In this document: positions 11,457 through 23,225 of the stretch, piece after piece
How positions within the stretch are numbered: position 1 is the first letter of the stretch
Layout: the number at the start of each line of letters is the position of its first letter
Source: Adenophora triphylla var. japonica
Lineage: Eukaryota > Streptophyta > Magnoliopsida > Asterales > Campanulaceae
Length of the DNA stretch: 64,000 bases
Reading direction: 5' to 3'
Assembly (NCBI GenBank): GCA_022495995.1
Contig: JAFEMH010002562.1
Span: forward strand, 1 to 64,000
The notes under the pieces: generated by a model
Database searches by the model: none
Told to the model about the DNA's origin: nothing
What the model saw: only the letters and a program-made list of their open reading frames with translations
Made by a program: the position numbers and the translations under genes

Positions 11457-13833
11457 CTAAGCAGGCAGGCCGGCTTGAGCATCTAGAGAGGCAATGACCC
11501 TCAGAGCGTTGCTGGAAAAAGGAACGAGGTGGTGCATGGACCGGGCTGCCTCATCGTAGGAGTCTTGGCAGATAATCCAGGCAAGTCCCTCCAGGTTGAG
11601 ACCGAGAGAAGGATCCACAATGGCCCTTCTAGCTAAGTGTAGAAAGCAGTCGGAGTACATTGTGGCCGTCTTCTTCGCCACGACCTGTTTAAAGGCCGAG
11701 CTAGCCTTATAACGGGACACGGCCTCAGAATCCCTAGAGGGAAGGCTAGCCTCCAACTTACACAGCCGGGAAGAGACCTCCTCGACTTTGTTGAGGGCCT
11801 CATTCTTTTGCCCCTCCAGCTCAGACCAAGTCGCGAAACCTCCTCGGCCTTGGCTAGAGCTTCCTTGCCCAATTTCTCTTCCTCTTAGGCTTTAGCCTTA
11901 GCCGTTTTATAGGCATTAACATCGGCGCGAAGGTTCTTGAGGAGCTCCACGGCCCTCTTCAAGTCGGCTTTGTCCTTTTCAGCCTGTTTCTCAAGTTTAT
12001 GCTCATGGGAGTCAACCGCCTTAGCTTTGATGGCTTTATAAGCCGAGACCATGGCAAGCTACATAAAATAAAGAAAAAGTCTGAAAAATACAAGTATAAA
12101 ATAAGACGAGGAAGAAAAAATGAATAAATACGAGGAAGCTTACCTCACTCAAAATAAGGCCTTTCCTACTGGCCAAAAATTCCTTGCTCGACTAGGTCTC
12201 AAGAAGACGATCAAGGAGATCATCATCCATTGACCTGCAAATGACCGCCCGGCCAACCCGCTGTTGGGGACCCTTACGGGAAAGCAGATCCATCCCCTTA
12301 AAAATTGGGGCTTCCTTGGTCTCCTGCACAAATTGCTCAGCCTCATCAAACGTTTTAATATGCCGATCAAAAAGTGCAGTAGATGTGGGCTTAGTAGCAA
12401 CCCTCTTGGAGGACCCCCTACCTCGGCCTCAGTCCTTGGCCATTTATGAGAAGGGGTCTTTCCCCCAACATTTTCTTCCTCGGCCTCAACTGGGTCGGCA
12501 TTCTTCAGAACCTCCTCGGTTTGAGGAGTTATTATTCCTTGGGAGTTTTCACCCTCAGCTCGGGCCTCTTGCACATCGTTCCTTTCCTCGGTGAAGGTAG
12601 CAGCACCCCCCACCGGCTTTAGAGGCAAAGCACCAGCTTCCTTGGTGGACAGTATAGCTTGCCTCTCAACGACATCAGCATGCCTCTTGTTTTTAGCCGA
12701 GGATTATGAAGTCCTCCTCCTTAATTAACTTCGTGAGGGCTTGGGGGTCAATCACTTCTTCAGACATTCTTTTCTCTTCCTCCTTGGTCAAATCTGAAAA
12801 TACGAGAAAGGCAAGTGTTAGCAAAAAAATTGAGGAAAGATGAAACAAAAGTTGCACGAGTACAAAAGGACGAGGAGAAAGAGATTTACAGCCAACCACG
12901 CCCTCCGCGGCAAGACACTTATTCTTGTGAAGCTTGCACACCTCACACTCATTGTGGAAAACAAAACCAGGATGTACCCTCCAGTCTGGAAATCTATTTC
13001 CCCTAGACACGGGGGCCATAGGCACTAGGTCGTCCAAGAGGCCTGGCATGACATCGACCTGAACATAATATCGTTGTTCGGTCTCCAGACTGGATCGACA
13101 CAACGTGCTAATGGAGCAAAAATTTTTTAACCTTTCAATGAGGCTATTTCTCCACTCCAGCCTCCAAACCTGCTCGGGCATGCGTGGAAGCTCTGAGGGA
13201 GCAAAGAACTCCCAGCCTCGTCGGCTTTCTACCCTAATAACGTGATTGCTCCACCTAGAAACCTTGATCGATATTGGATAGATGATCTTGGGTTGATTAG
13301 GGTCACTCCTTATCACCACTATCCTCAAATCCTCCTTATAGCTTACGGTGAAAAGCAGATTGACAAGGCTTAAAGCCTAGACTGCGGCATAAAACTGTAA
13401 AGCCGGTGAGGAACCTCACGACATTGGCTCCTAACATAGCTGGGACGGCGTACATATCTTCTAAAAACTCACAAATTAAGGGATCTGAGGGGAGACGCAG
13501 ACCGAGCTGAAATTGTTTATAGAAAAAATTGAGGTAGTTCAGATTATACAAGAAGTCATTAAATGCCTTCACAGTTTCCAGAGGTACGCCGGGAAGGTAC
13601 GTAAGACGATACTCCTCCCTCAACACTCCATACTTGGAGTGAATTTCCTCAATCATGGGTTCCCCGGCCTTAACAGATCTAGAAATATGGGCAACAGACC
13701 TACCTCCTTGGGACCTTCCACGTCCTCGTCCTCGGTTTCAAGTTTGTGCGCCCTCGTCAAACGTATTCACTATCCTGCCAGACGTAGACGAACCAGTGGA
13801 AGGCTGGGCAGTGCTACTTCCCCTTCCCGTCAT
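11457..13833 (-). pseudogene. antisense ORF cluster of the Tat element (gypsy-associated 'Transposase_28'-like)
   Basis: On the strand opposite to gag-pol, a reading starts at 13833 (MTGRGSSTAQPSTGSS), has one stop at about 13740, and passes an RGRGRG segment into MIEEIHSKYGVLREEYRLTY at 13656. It continues with GLRLPSDPLICEFLEDMY and VRFLTGFTVL, a pattern I associate with the plant 'putative gypsy type transposon' family (PF04195). Further blocks at 13328-12693 (WRLEWRNSLIERLKNF) and 12628-12149 (acidic linker), and a coiled, alanine-rich end at 11872-11457, continue in other frames. Stops and shifts separate all the blocks. Antisense ORFs between integrase and 3' LTR are known in some Tat elements. 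Their function is unknown. Confidence 0.6.
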
Positions 13834-13960
13834 AACTGCAGAAATAAAGAAGTAAAGGTCAGTTTGGCTAAGTGTGAAGTGGAATACGAGGACGAGGAAG
13901 GAAATACCTCCCCGTCCTATTGACTAAAGTCGAGGAGGGATTCTTACCCAACAATGGACG

Positions 13961-14311
13961 CTACAAATGGTTGGACTTCAGATAGTACAGATTGATATGG
14001 TTAATAATTTCTGACCAGCCATTGAACAGCACGATATTAGGAGAATCAATACTAACCCGGTCTATCCTAAACCGACTAGGATAACCGAAGTCGGCCCTAA
14101 GGCTTTGATGCCTTGTCAAGATTTCCCCTACTTTGTTCAAACTCAACATCATCAAAGGTCCATCAATTCGTTGGTAAATCCTAAGATTCTGGGTGTGATA
14201 ACAATACAAGGCATTGGGATTGCTCCTCCACGTTCTTTCCATCTCTAAAGACGAGGAGGGCACAAGAACGAACTCAAGAAATTGTTCAAGAAAAGCTTCA
14301 AACACCAACAA
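13961..14311 (-). CDS. short antisense ORF of unknown function in the Tat 3' region
   Basis: 116 codons open on the minus strand, starting MLVFEAFLEQFLEFVLV with a hydrophobic beginning. It sits between the putative antisense TATA box and the PF04195-like ORF, so it could be the 5' part of the same antisense transcript. I recognise no domain, and it may be chance. Confidence 0.3.
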   Translation of the reverse strand: MLVFEAFLEQFLEFVLVPSSSLEMERTWRSNPNALYCYHTQNLRIYQRIDGPLMMLSLNKVGEILTRHQSLRADFGYPSRFRIDRVSIDSPNIVLFNGWSEIINHINLYYLKSNHL

Positions 14312-14573
14312 TGGAGGATTCTAGAAGAACCCACCAAGAACAGTAGCAAAACCTAGCAATCCAAAGTAAAATTGCAGAAACTATAAAAGAGAGAGAAGAT
14401 TTATACATGTATCAAAGGTTGAAGATGAAATGTACACTTGAAATCAAGCACGAACACCCGAAATTGACAAAGAAATCATGAAGAACTCCAGAACGAATCT
14501 ACAAATTTTAATCTCTATAATCCCCTCTCAATTGCAAATAGTGATAAAAGAGTTAAAAGGGAGCGGGTTTTGG

Positions 14574-14581
14574 CTTATATA
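14574..14581 (-). promoter_or_regulatory. candidate TATA box for the antisense transcript
   Basis: The minus strand reads TATATAAG, flanked by GGG and CC, about 260 bp upstream of the 14311 ORF and 740 bp upstream of the start at 13833. This fits a promoter driving the antisense ORFs from the 3' end of the element. The inference rests on motif and position. Confidence 0.4.
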
Positions 14582-14694
14582 CCCAGATTTAAACGGGTAT
14601 GGGTCGAATAAACCGGGTAAAGGCGTCGTCGCCTACCTCGCTATAAATGATCTAGAGAGTTCCAAGACGAATGTCAGACCTCGATATTTGCGCC

Positions 14695-14790
14695 CATCAT
14701 TATCGATTTAAACGGTGGATAATGAAGAGTCTTATGACACGTAAGAGTCCGTTCGCATTCATCATTATCGATTTAAACGGTGGATAATGA
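14695..14790. repeat. two perfect 31-bp direct repeats with inverted-repeat arms
   Basis: The same 31-mer occurs at 14695-14725 and 14760-14790, 34 bp apart. Each has the arms TCATTATC and GATAATGA around a 13-bp core. The pair marks the junction between the Tat remnant and the SIRE-like copia. Its nature is unknown. Confidence 0.9.
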
Positions 14791-15154
14791 TATGGTATAG
14801 AAGGAGAAAAAGTTATGTCTCCTTGTTCATAGCTAAATATGTTGCCCTTGCAAGTTTCTGCACACAATTGCTTTGGATGAATCAAATGTTAAAAGATTAT
14901 GGATTGAATAGCAAAGTTTTGACTGCTTTTTGTGATAAAAAAGTGCCTTGGACATATCTAAAAATCCTGTCCAACATTCTAGAACAAAGCACATTGATAT
15001 TAGACATCATTTCATTAGAGATCTTGTAGAACAAAAAGCGTATTATGCGGAATTTGTTGGGACTGAAAATCAATTAGCTGATATATTTACAAAGGCATTA
15101 GATTTGGAGAGATTTTCCTCCTTGAGGAAGTCTCTTGGTTTGTGTGATATCTAA
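14791..15154 (+). pseudogene. copia RNase H fragment (SIRE-like)
   Basis: Two frames together give a copia RNase H: AKYVALASFCTQLLWMNQML with DYGLNSKVLTAFCD in the first. After a shift near 14945 come DISKNPVQHSRTKHIDIRHH, the catalytic-region signature, and NQLADIFTKALDLERF with a stop at 15152. The RT and everything upstream are missing. Confidence 0.8.
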
Positions 15155-16876
15155 GACTGTGAGCACAAATGTGTCTCACATCCTATAACACATCTGTATA
15201 TTAAATTAACTGAAAAAAAAATAAAAAAAAATCATGCATTAGCACGAAATTTCTCAGTGTGGTCACTTGTGAGTCTTCTCTTTGACATTATTTTTTGATC
15301 ACTTAATTGTGAGCACTTCCTGTTCATGTCATCTTTTGATGACTTGATATAACCTTCCTAGGTATCTCACAGTGGGTGCAATAAAAAGAAAAAAAAAATA
15401 TATAGTGAGAAACAGCTGCTTCACCCTTAGTATGAAGCCAGACCAGTGTGATCAAGTGATTCTCATAAGAAATCTTGAAATCAAACTTGACAAGATCATT
15501 GGGAAAAAGGGCTATCTTTGGGATCAAAGTAAAGTGAAAGCTACTCACAATGCAAATATCCACAATAAAAAATGGGTGGATGCATCCTAGAGGCTGTGCA
15601 GATTGGATTATTGCTCATTGACTTTTTGTGATCTAAATGTGTCCCCAAATGTGACTCACATCCTATGCCACATCCATAAGCTGAGAATATTTCCACCACC
15701 TGTGTGTTTGCATCATGCTAGGCATATTGCATTTTTTAGGACATATAGGAGCTTTGTAAATATGCTAGTTAATTAATTTTCTTTCTTAGTTCATTCTTTG
15801 ATTATATAGGTTTTTGATCTCCAATATCTTCCATGAAAGAAAAAGGTGTGTATCAATCCGTATTTAAAAAGGAAGGACAATTTTAAAGGGATTCTGTTGA
15901 AAAAGATATGGCTGAAGTGATTTTTTGTTACCATAAAACGTTGGCAAAATTTTGATTTATTTTAATCCCTATTCTTTCTGCGATTCGTTGTGTGTGTGAA
16001 AATATCAAAGGGTTATAGCCGTTGGTGGATCTTTGTGAAATTTTGGCTGTGTGAGACCTTTTTGGAAAAAGGATTCCTTAATTCAGTTGGAAAGGGGGAG
16101 TTGTAGGTTTTATTGTGTGCCTCATCTGTCACATCTCTTTAATCCTTCATTGTGCTTCTTTCCCCTCTACCCCAATTTTTATCTCACACACACACGCCAT
16201 ATATTTCTCTCTCTCTCTCTGTCTAATCAATCTGTAGAATCAATGGAGCTGATGCTGTGGATGTGCGTCAGGATGTGGCCACATCTTGTCACACATCTGC
16301 AGATTCTTTTGATGCAATCATGGAAGCCTTTTATGCAGAAATTGTTGAAGCTGCTGCTCTCAATGCTCAAATGATTACCTCCCAGACACATGCCAAGAAC
16401 CTGAAGGTTTTGAAGGTGGATCTTCAGAAATGGGTGACTTCACTTTCTAGTCAAAAAGGGGGAGAAGAAGAAAAAGGATGATAATGATTCTGATGTTTTC
16501 TTTGCTGCTACTGCTGATGTTTCAGTAGAGATGCTTAAACTCAGGGGGAGTTTTACTGATTGATCTTACTTGTGAATGAAACATCAACAGGTTTGCTTTA
16601 ACATTTGTTAGTTTGCTTTTAATATTCGTTTTAGTTATTTGTTATTTTTAATCTTGATCTGTAATTCCTAAATACTTTGCTGAATGGTTCTTTAGTTTAT
16701 ATTTGTTGAACTGCAACTTTTAGTTCTAACTTGTTCTATGCAGTTTTTGTGTGGATGTGTTGACACATCTGCACACACATCCATTCAGGGGGAGTTTTCG
16801 AATATGAAAATGTGGGTCATATAAATCAAATCATAAATCTTTGGTTTTGACCAGAAAGTCCAAAATAGGGGGAGAT
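15155..16876 (+). other. 3' region of the SIRE-like element (env-like space)
   Basis: There is no long intact ORF. A 74-codon open stretch at 16257-16481 (MDVRQDVATSCHTSADSF... ending SSQKGGEEEKG) could be a relic of the extra ORF found in this lineage, but I cannot confirm a domain. Purine tracts GGGGGAG occur three times, the last directly before the LTR. Confidence 0.5.
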
Positions 16877-17769
16877 TGAAAGCGTGAGCTTTTTTAGGAA
16901 ACAATGTGTTTCCTTATTCGAATCAATATCGCATATTTGGTGATTTGATTTTGGGACTTTCATGGAAAGATTTATATTGTCCTATTGTGAAAAGGATTTT
17001 AGTTTAGGAAATAAGTTGTTTCCTATTTCGAATCAAAGAGGAATTTTTGGTAAGTTGATTTTATGCTTTCATGGAAAGATTCATAAGTATCCTACTTTGA
17101 AAAGGACTTTGTAAATAGAGTAAATATCTTTTATTTATGTACATAGTTTTATATTAGGACTAACCTACTAATATTTGATTTCCTTGTGAGTGTGTTTTAT
17201 GTTTTCATATAGGAAAAGGAATCTCACAAAGGAAGAGGTCGATTGCATGAAGATCTTCTCCATGGTGCACTATAAATACAAGGCATTCAGCACAAGAGAA
17301 GCTACGGAATTTTAGAGAGAAAATTACATACTCTTCATTGTATTCGACATTATTGTTTTAGGTTGTGAGTGAAGGTTGTGCCTTACATCCGTAACTCACA
17401 TCTAGGTTTTCATAGAGTTCTCTTGTTTTACTTCTGACTAGAATAGATCCTACTTGGGAAAGGGGAGTTGTTCTTGTCATAGAAGGTGATTAGAACTCGT
17501 TTAGTATTTTCATATTTTAATTTTTCACTTATTTATTTTTGTAAGCAACAAAAGTTTTTATAGTGAAAAGTTTTTTGGGCGTAAGCCTAGTTTGCTGATC
17601 ACATTGATCAGTAAGCGTAAATAACTCTTGAGTTATTGCATTTAATTTGATTTTAATTATTTTATTTCGCTGCATTATCTGTGGATGTGTGGACAGTTGT
17701 GAGACACATCTGTACTCACATCCGTTGTCTGTTGGGTGATCAAAGTTTCCTAGCTACACGAAATTTTCA
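16877..17769 (+). repeat. 3' LTR of the SIRE-like copia (893 bp)
   Basis: It starts TGAAAGC right after the purine tract AGGGGGAGAT and ends ...ATTTTCA, a TGAAA/TTTCA inverted end. A TATA box (TATAAATA) lies at 17271. The right boundary rests on the short inverted end only, since the 5' LTR is absent. Confidence 0.65.
17271..17278 (+). promoter_or_regulatory. TATA box of the SIRE-like LTR
   Basis: TATAAATA follows CATGGTGCAC, about 395 bp into the LTR, the usual U3 end position. Confidence 0.5.
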
Positions 17770-18591
17770 TTGAGTGTGCCGCTTAGTCGATATTTTCTAT
17801 TCACAATGAACTATGATTACAATACTGAATGTTCCCTAACTATATAATAATGAAGTATTACGAACTAATAAGATCAAAAACGAAATTATATACTAGCCAC
17901 GACATAATCAAGTACAATAACTTTGAAGGTAGAAGAAGATTTGTGGGAGGGAATCTAATAGAGGCGAGGAGTATTTGATCTTCTATTGTATAAGTTGTGT
18001 CTGATTTCTCGACATATTGTTATTGTCTACACATTTGCATATTTATAGCATCCAAATACTTGTATGCTACTTCGTGTAACATCTTGAATGAACTTGAATA
18101 AGTGAGAGTAGTGGTTGGGCATGTGGCTAAAGAATATGGCAATATTTCTTGAATGTAGCAACAACTTTTCTTTAATCCCAAGTCTTAGCTTTAGTCTCTT
18201 GTACCCACGTGCTTTTATGTGCTTGTACTCTTCTATGTTAAGCAACTTCAGCTTTGAACAAGTATTTTCACGTGATTTTTTCATTTACACATGTTATGCA
18301 TAAATCTTCATTTATGCGTAACTTTCTTTTACTACCCCTTCCATATTTGTAATTATCTCCATATTGTTACAACTTGTATTTTATACCAACAACAAACATA
18401 TATTTTGTAAGCATATTTATACATTAGTATACTATATAATGTGAAGAAATATTCAACTATTATTTTAGATTGTGTGTTTGATAACATTGTGAAAATATTA
18501 TCATCATTTGTGATAACACATTAGTCTGCTAATGGTAACACCATTTCTCTGCACTTACATATCCAATTTTGATTCCTTTATTTTCTTTGAA
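17770..18591. other. AT-rich intergenic spacer
   Basis: I see no gene or recognisable element here. Short open frames at 18027-18303 on both strands have no recognisable motif. Confidence 0.6.
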
Positions 18592-18596
18592 GTTGT
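18592..18596. repeat. target duplication GTTGT (left)
   Basis: Matches 25665-25669 exactly on the other side of the copia element. Confidence 0.9.
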
Positions 18597-19787
18597 TGTT
18601 GGAATAACTATTACATAATAAAAAGAAATTACAGAAACTAATTTAAAACAGAAACAGAAAAATACAATAGAAAGAAATGAATTGTCTTGGAATTCCGAGT
18701 CGTGTGAAGTCACACTCTCCTTAAGACAAATTACGCCCCCTCACCACGTTGTGCTTGAGTTGTTACGGAACGTTTGCCTCCCAGGATGAAACGGAGTAAC
18801 CGGACGGTGGTTGCACAAGAATTACCTCCGGCGAATTGAAGTCGATGCTTGGACGATATCACCACCAATGTAATATGCAGGAGGCCAAGGGAAAAGAATT
18901 TTCAATATGCAACAAATCTGATGTAGAGAGAGTTTGGAAATCTGTGTATATCTCCTTGGTTGTGTCCTTCAAATTATATACATTTCTCAAAGGAAAACTG
19001 CTCAACAAATTAAAATCAAGTTTTAATTTCCTTCATGAATGCCATTATTTACATAATCAATAGGCATTTGAATTCCCTGCGGCAGTTACAAATATTTTAG
19101 GCACGTTTTTGGCATTGGAACAGCTTCAGCGTCTCAGCTGCTGGGAACGAGGCGCCCGCCTCGAGCCCACCCAGGCGCCCGCCTCGTTGGTGCACAAACG
19201 GGGCAGCCCCTTCTGGACTCCAGGCGTCCGCCTCGGGAAAGCCAGGCGCCCGCCTCGGACTGTCTCTCATGGGCGGCATCTTCTGTCCTCGAGGCGCCCG
19301 CCTCAGCTATGGCGAGGCGCCCGCCTCACTTCCTGTTTTCATTGGGTCAATTTTCTTAAAAAAAAAATGCAAAAAGTGGGCTTGCGCGGACCGGCAATTT
19401 CGGAGCTACATTCGTGTCCGCAGGACGCGCATGCACATGAGTTCGGTAGTCCGAAGCCTAATTCGGTCCATGATTTGCACCCCCTGTGCACCGTGCGCGA
19501 GAGCCTCTATGTACCACAATCTTACTCCCTACCAAAGTGTAGGAGTATTTAAACTTAGCCACTTTTTCATCTTTTTCCAATGTGGGATAACCACATTTTA
19601 CCCATTCCAACCCATTAACTTTGAGCCTTCATATCTCATTCATTTCTCAACCATTTTGAACAAATGAATATATGATTTCAATGTACTCATGGAGTAGAAC
19701 ACAATCCAACAATCAATTTGTCATTTTAACAAATAACAAATTAAGAAAATAACTCATTATTTCCTTCAAAACACACTTTTTCCAACA
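18597..19787 (-). repeat. 3' LTR of the copia element (1191 bp)
   Basis: It carries TGTTGG...CCAACA ends. Internally there is a block with six GGCGCCCGCCTC-type repeats (19149-19329). The adjoining minus-strand sequence (rc of 19788-19800, ATGTGGGGAT) is a weak purine tract. Confidence 0.93.
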
Positions 19788-20334
19788 ATCCCCACATGAA
19801 GGAATAATGCGGAATTGGTGATAAAGCCCTACAGACGAAAACTTGCATACGAAGATGTGGGAATGCCCATTGAATCTTCGCTCGTACAAGCATATTTACT
19901 CTACTCGCAAATCGATAGACGCGATGTCCTTGAATCGTTATGCTTTTTGTGTAGCCGATCATATGCTTGACACAAGTATCGTCCTAACATACTTCAATTC
20001 TCATAGCTATGTTCAATCATGGCCCCGAACATACGCACAGTTCTGCGAGAGGGTCTAAGAATTGAGCCTCACACAATTCTCCTCGAAGCGGCCCCACTTC
20101 TCTCTCACATAGGTGATTTCTTAAAGGTAACCCGTATTACCCCGCTCGAATTTTCGACGCGTAAGAATCATTAAAAGCCATATGCTTATCCTTGTCCTTT
20201 CGGGATGTCACTAACAGAATGGACTTGGGGTTGATTCCCCACGGTGACGCTACAAGTCTTTTAACGGTTAGGTTGTCCCATTGAATCTAGTTCTTGGGAT
20301 CTCCAAGTCATCTAGATTGGGTTTTCCGCTGTGT

Positions 20335-20791
20335 TTAACTTTTAAGAGGCTTAAGTCCCATTCCCCTCGTCGAGCTTTCAACTAACTCTCTATTTAACCC
20401 TTTGGTTAACGGATCCGCTAAATTTTCCTTTGACTTAACATAGTCAATGGATATTGTGCCGGATTGAGAGTAGTTGTCTAATGGTATTATGTCTTCGACG
20501 AATGTGTCTCGACTTACCATTATACATATGATTGTGTGCCCTTCCAATCGCTGATTGGCTATCACAATGTATACATATTGATGGCACGGGCTTCGTCCAT
20601 CTTGGCATATCTTCTATAAATTGGCGTAGCCACTCGGCTTCTTCACCACATTTATCTAACGCTATAAACTCGGATTCCATCGTGGATCTAGCTATAACCG
20701 TTTGTTTAGAAGATTTCCATGATATAGCGACTCTGCTAATGTAAACACAAATCCGCTTGTAGACCTTGAGTCTTTTATATCGGATATCCAA
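20335..20791 (-). pseudogene. copia RNase H
   Basis: [19 protein letters not shown] (with the acidic residue typical of the RNase H core), [10 protein letters not shown], then [15 protein letters not shown] are followed by a frameshift near 20465. It ends [20 protein letters not shown], the usual copia C-terminus. The break from RT is near 20745. Confidence 0.88.
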
Positions 20792-22060
20792 TTAGCATCG
20801 CTATATCCTTCGATTACCGCTGGATGTCTAGTATAGTGTAAAGCATAATCGCGAGTATATCTTAAGTACCTTAGTACTCTCACTATACCATTCCAATGTT
20901 CCGCTCCGGGATTACTTGTATACCGACTCAGTTTGCTAACCGTGTAAGCAATATCTGGTCTAGTACAACTCATCAAGTACATTAAACTTCCAATGATTCT
21001 CGAGTATTCAACTTGAGAAACTGTGTCACCTCTATTCTTTGATAGATGTTGACTCATGTCTATTGGGGTTCTAGCAATAGCTAAGTCATCCTTGCTGAAT
21101 TTCTCAAGAATTTTATCCACATAATGTGACTGGCTTAAAGCAAGTCCATTTGACATTCTTGAAATTTTCACGCCAAGGATTACGTCGGCTAACCCCATAT
21201 CTTTCATGTCAAACTTTGAGTTCAACATATCTTTAGTGGACTTTATCATTTTATCACAGCTTCCTATGATAAGCATGTCATCTACATAAAGACATAAAAT
21301 GACGTAGCCATTTCCCGTGTCTCTAACATAGATACATTTGTCACATTCATTTATTTTAAATCCACTTTCCATCATGGCTTGATCAAACTTTTGATGCCAT
21401 TGTTTTGGTGCTTGTTTCAAGCCATACAATGACTTTACTAACTTGCACACTTTATTTTCTTGCCCCGGCGCAGAAAATCCTTCCGGTTGCTCCATGTAAA
21501 TTTCCTCTTCTAAATCCCCATTTAGAAAGGCTGTTTTAACATCCATTTGATGTACTTCAAGATTCCGCAATGCGGCTATTGCAAGTACAATTCTTATGGA
21601 TGTTATTCTCGTAACCGGAGAATATGTATCAAAGTAATCAAGGCCTTCCTTTTGCTTGTAACCTTTAATTACAAGTCTTGCCTTATACTTGTCAATTGTT
21701 CCATCCGTCTTCATTTTCCTTTTAAAAATCCACCTATATCCTAGTGGTTTACTTCCGGAGGAAGATCCACTAATTCCCAAGTGTGATTTTGTAAAATGGA
21801 ATCAATCTCACTTTTAATGGCCTCTTTCCACAAGGTCCTTCGGAAGAGCTCACGGCCTCTTTATAACTTTGTGGTTCACTTTCAAGCATATAGGTTAGAA
21901 AATCTGGGCCAAAAGATTTTTCTACCCTACCTCGTTTGCTCCGTCGAGGTTCTACCTCCACTTCATCATTTTCATCATGATGATTTGTTCCTTCGACTTC
22001 TTCTTCTTCTTCTATTGAATCATGTCTCCGTTTAGATGAACTTGCATCATCTCTTTGCAC
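20692..22060 (-). pseudogene. copia hinge and reverse transcriptase
   Basis: An acidic linker ([14 protein letters not shown], then SKRGRVEKSFGPDF) leads into RT after two small frame changes near 21830 and 21755. The RT has [49 protein letters not shown] and the catalytic YVDDM within [12 protein letters not shown]. It then continues to [16 protein letters not shown]. The 362-codon RT stretch is open over its whole length. Confidence 0.92.
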
Positions 22061-23225
22061 GGAAACACATTCTCAAAGAAAGAAGCATTTCTTGACTCCA
22101 TTATAGTATTCTTGTGTATATCTTGAATCTTCGATTCATGCACAAGAAACCTATAAGCACTACTATTGTGAGCATACCCAATAAATATGCAATCAATAGT
22201 TTTTGGTCCAATTTTCACCTTTTTGGGAGGTGGTATTGAAACCTTTGCAAGACACCCCCACACTCGCATGTATTGGTATGAAGGCACTCTTCCATGCCAC
22301 AATTCATAGGGGCTCTTATTTACTTTCTTTCGGGGCATTTTATTTAACACATAATTTGCCGACAAGACGGCCTCTCCCCACATGTTATCCGGTAACCCCG
22401 AACTTATTAACATGGCATTCATCATGTCCTTTAGAGTCCGATTTTTCCGCTCGGCAACTCCATTGGATTGTGGGGTGTATGGTGGTGTTGTAACATGTTT
22501 TATCCCATGTTGAGCACAAATACCTTCAAAAGGGAATTCATACTCACCACCACGATCACTTCTTATGACCTTTATTTTCCGGTTGAGTTGATTTTCAACT
22601 TCATTTTTATAGAGAACAAACTTCTCTATAGCCTCATCTTTACTTTTGAGAAGATACACATAACAATATTTTGTGCTATCATCAACAAAAGTCATAAAGT
22701 ACTTATTGCCCCCTCGTGTTTGTGTTGACTTGAAGTCACATAAATCCGTATGAACCAACTCAAGTGGTTCATTATTTCTTACAACCGAATGGAACGGGGT
22801 TTTGTAAACTTTGCCTCTACACAAGTTTCACATTTATGTTTGTAGTCTATTTTACATTTTGGTATGCAATTCATGTTAATTAATCTACGTATAGTATCAT
22901 AGTTAACATGTCCTAGTCTACCATGCCACAAATTGGAAGACTCAAGCAAGTAAACGGAAGAATTATTCTTATTCATCACATTCATCTTAGGCTTGTTAGC
23001 CATTACATTGCTTTTAACAACCATAGCACTAAGCTTAAACATACCATCACAAACATAACCTTTGCCTACAAACATTCCACTTTTAGACAAAGTAACCATA
23101 TCGGATTCAAACACAACACGAAAGCCATGCTTAATCAAAAGCGATCCGGACACCAGATTTTTCCGGATTTCGGGCACATAGAGCACATTGTTGAGAGTCA
23201 ACTCTTTCCCGGAAGTCAACTTCAA
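22012..23225 (-). pseudogene. copia integrase
   Basis: After the protease end ([19 protein letters not shown]), the GAG_pre-integrase zinc region reads LWHGRLGHVNYDTI, then [11 protein letters not shown]. One frameshift near 22800 leads into the integrase core. The core has HTDLCDF (first Asp), [23 protein letters not shown] (second Asp), and [15 protein letters not shown] (catalytic Glu), then [11 protein letters not shown]. All three DDE residues are present, so the domain is chemically intact apart from the frameshift. Confidence 0.9.

Larger units (their letters stand above)
6590..14694 (+). mobile_element. Tat-lineage Ty3/gypsy remnant (5' truncated)
   Basis: The remnant runs from the end of reverse transcriptase through the RT-linked RNase H, a second RNase H-like domain (the 'dual RNase H' of the Tat/Ogre group), an integrase with its zinc finger, a tandem-repeat region and an antisense ORF cluster. 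Stops and frameshifts interrupt every domain. A hAT element splits the second RNase H. The 5' part ends against the minus-strand LTR at 6553. No clear LTR of its own is visible, so the 3' limit is a guess set by the 31-bp direct repeats at 14695. Confidence 0.75.
14791..17769 (+). mobile_element. 5'-truncated SIRE-like Ty1/copia element with 3' LTR
   Basis: The order is an RNase H remnant (14791-15154), a long 3' region with several AGGGGGAG tracts (about 16540, 16790 and 16866), and an LTR at 16877-17769. The RNase H sequence and the long region between pol and LTR (the env-like space) fit the SIRE/Maximus lineage. Words such as TGTGTCTCACATCC and GACACATCTG recur through the 3' region and LTR. 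Confidence 0.7.

Noticed and set aside
14695..14790. CRISPR-like direct repeats
   Set aside because: Only two repeats, in a plant nuclear context beside retrotransposons.
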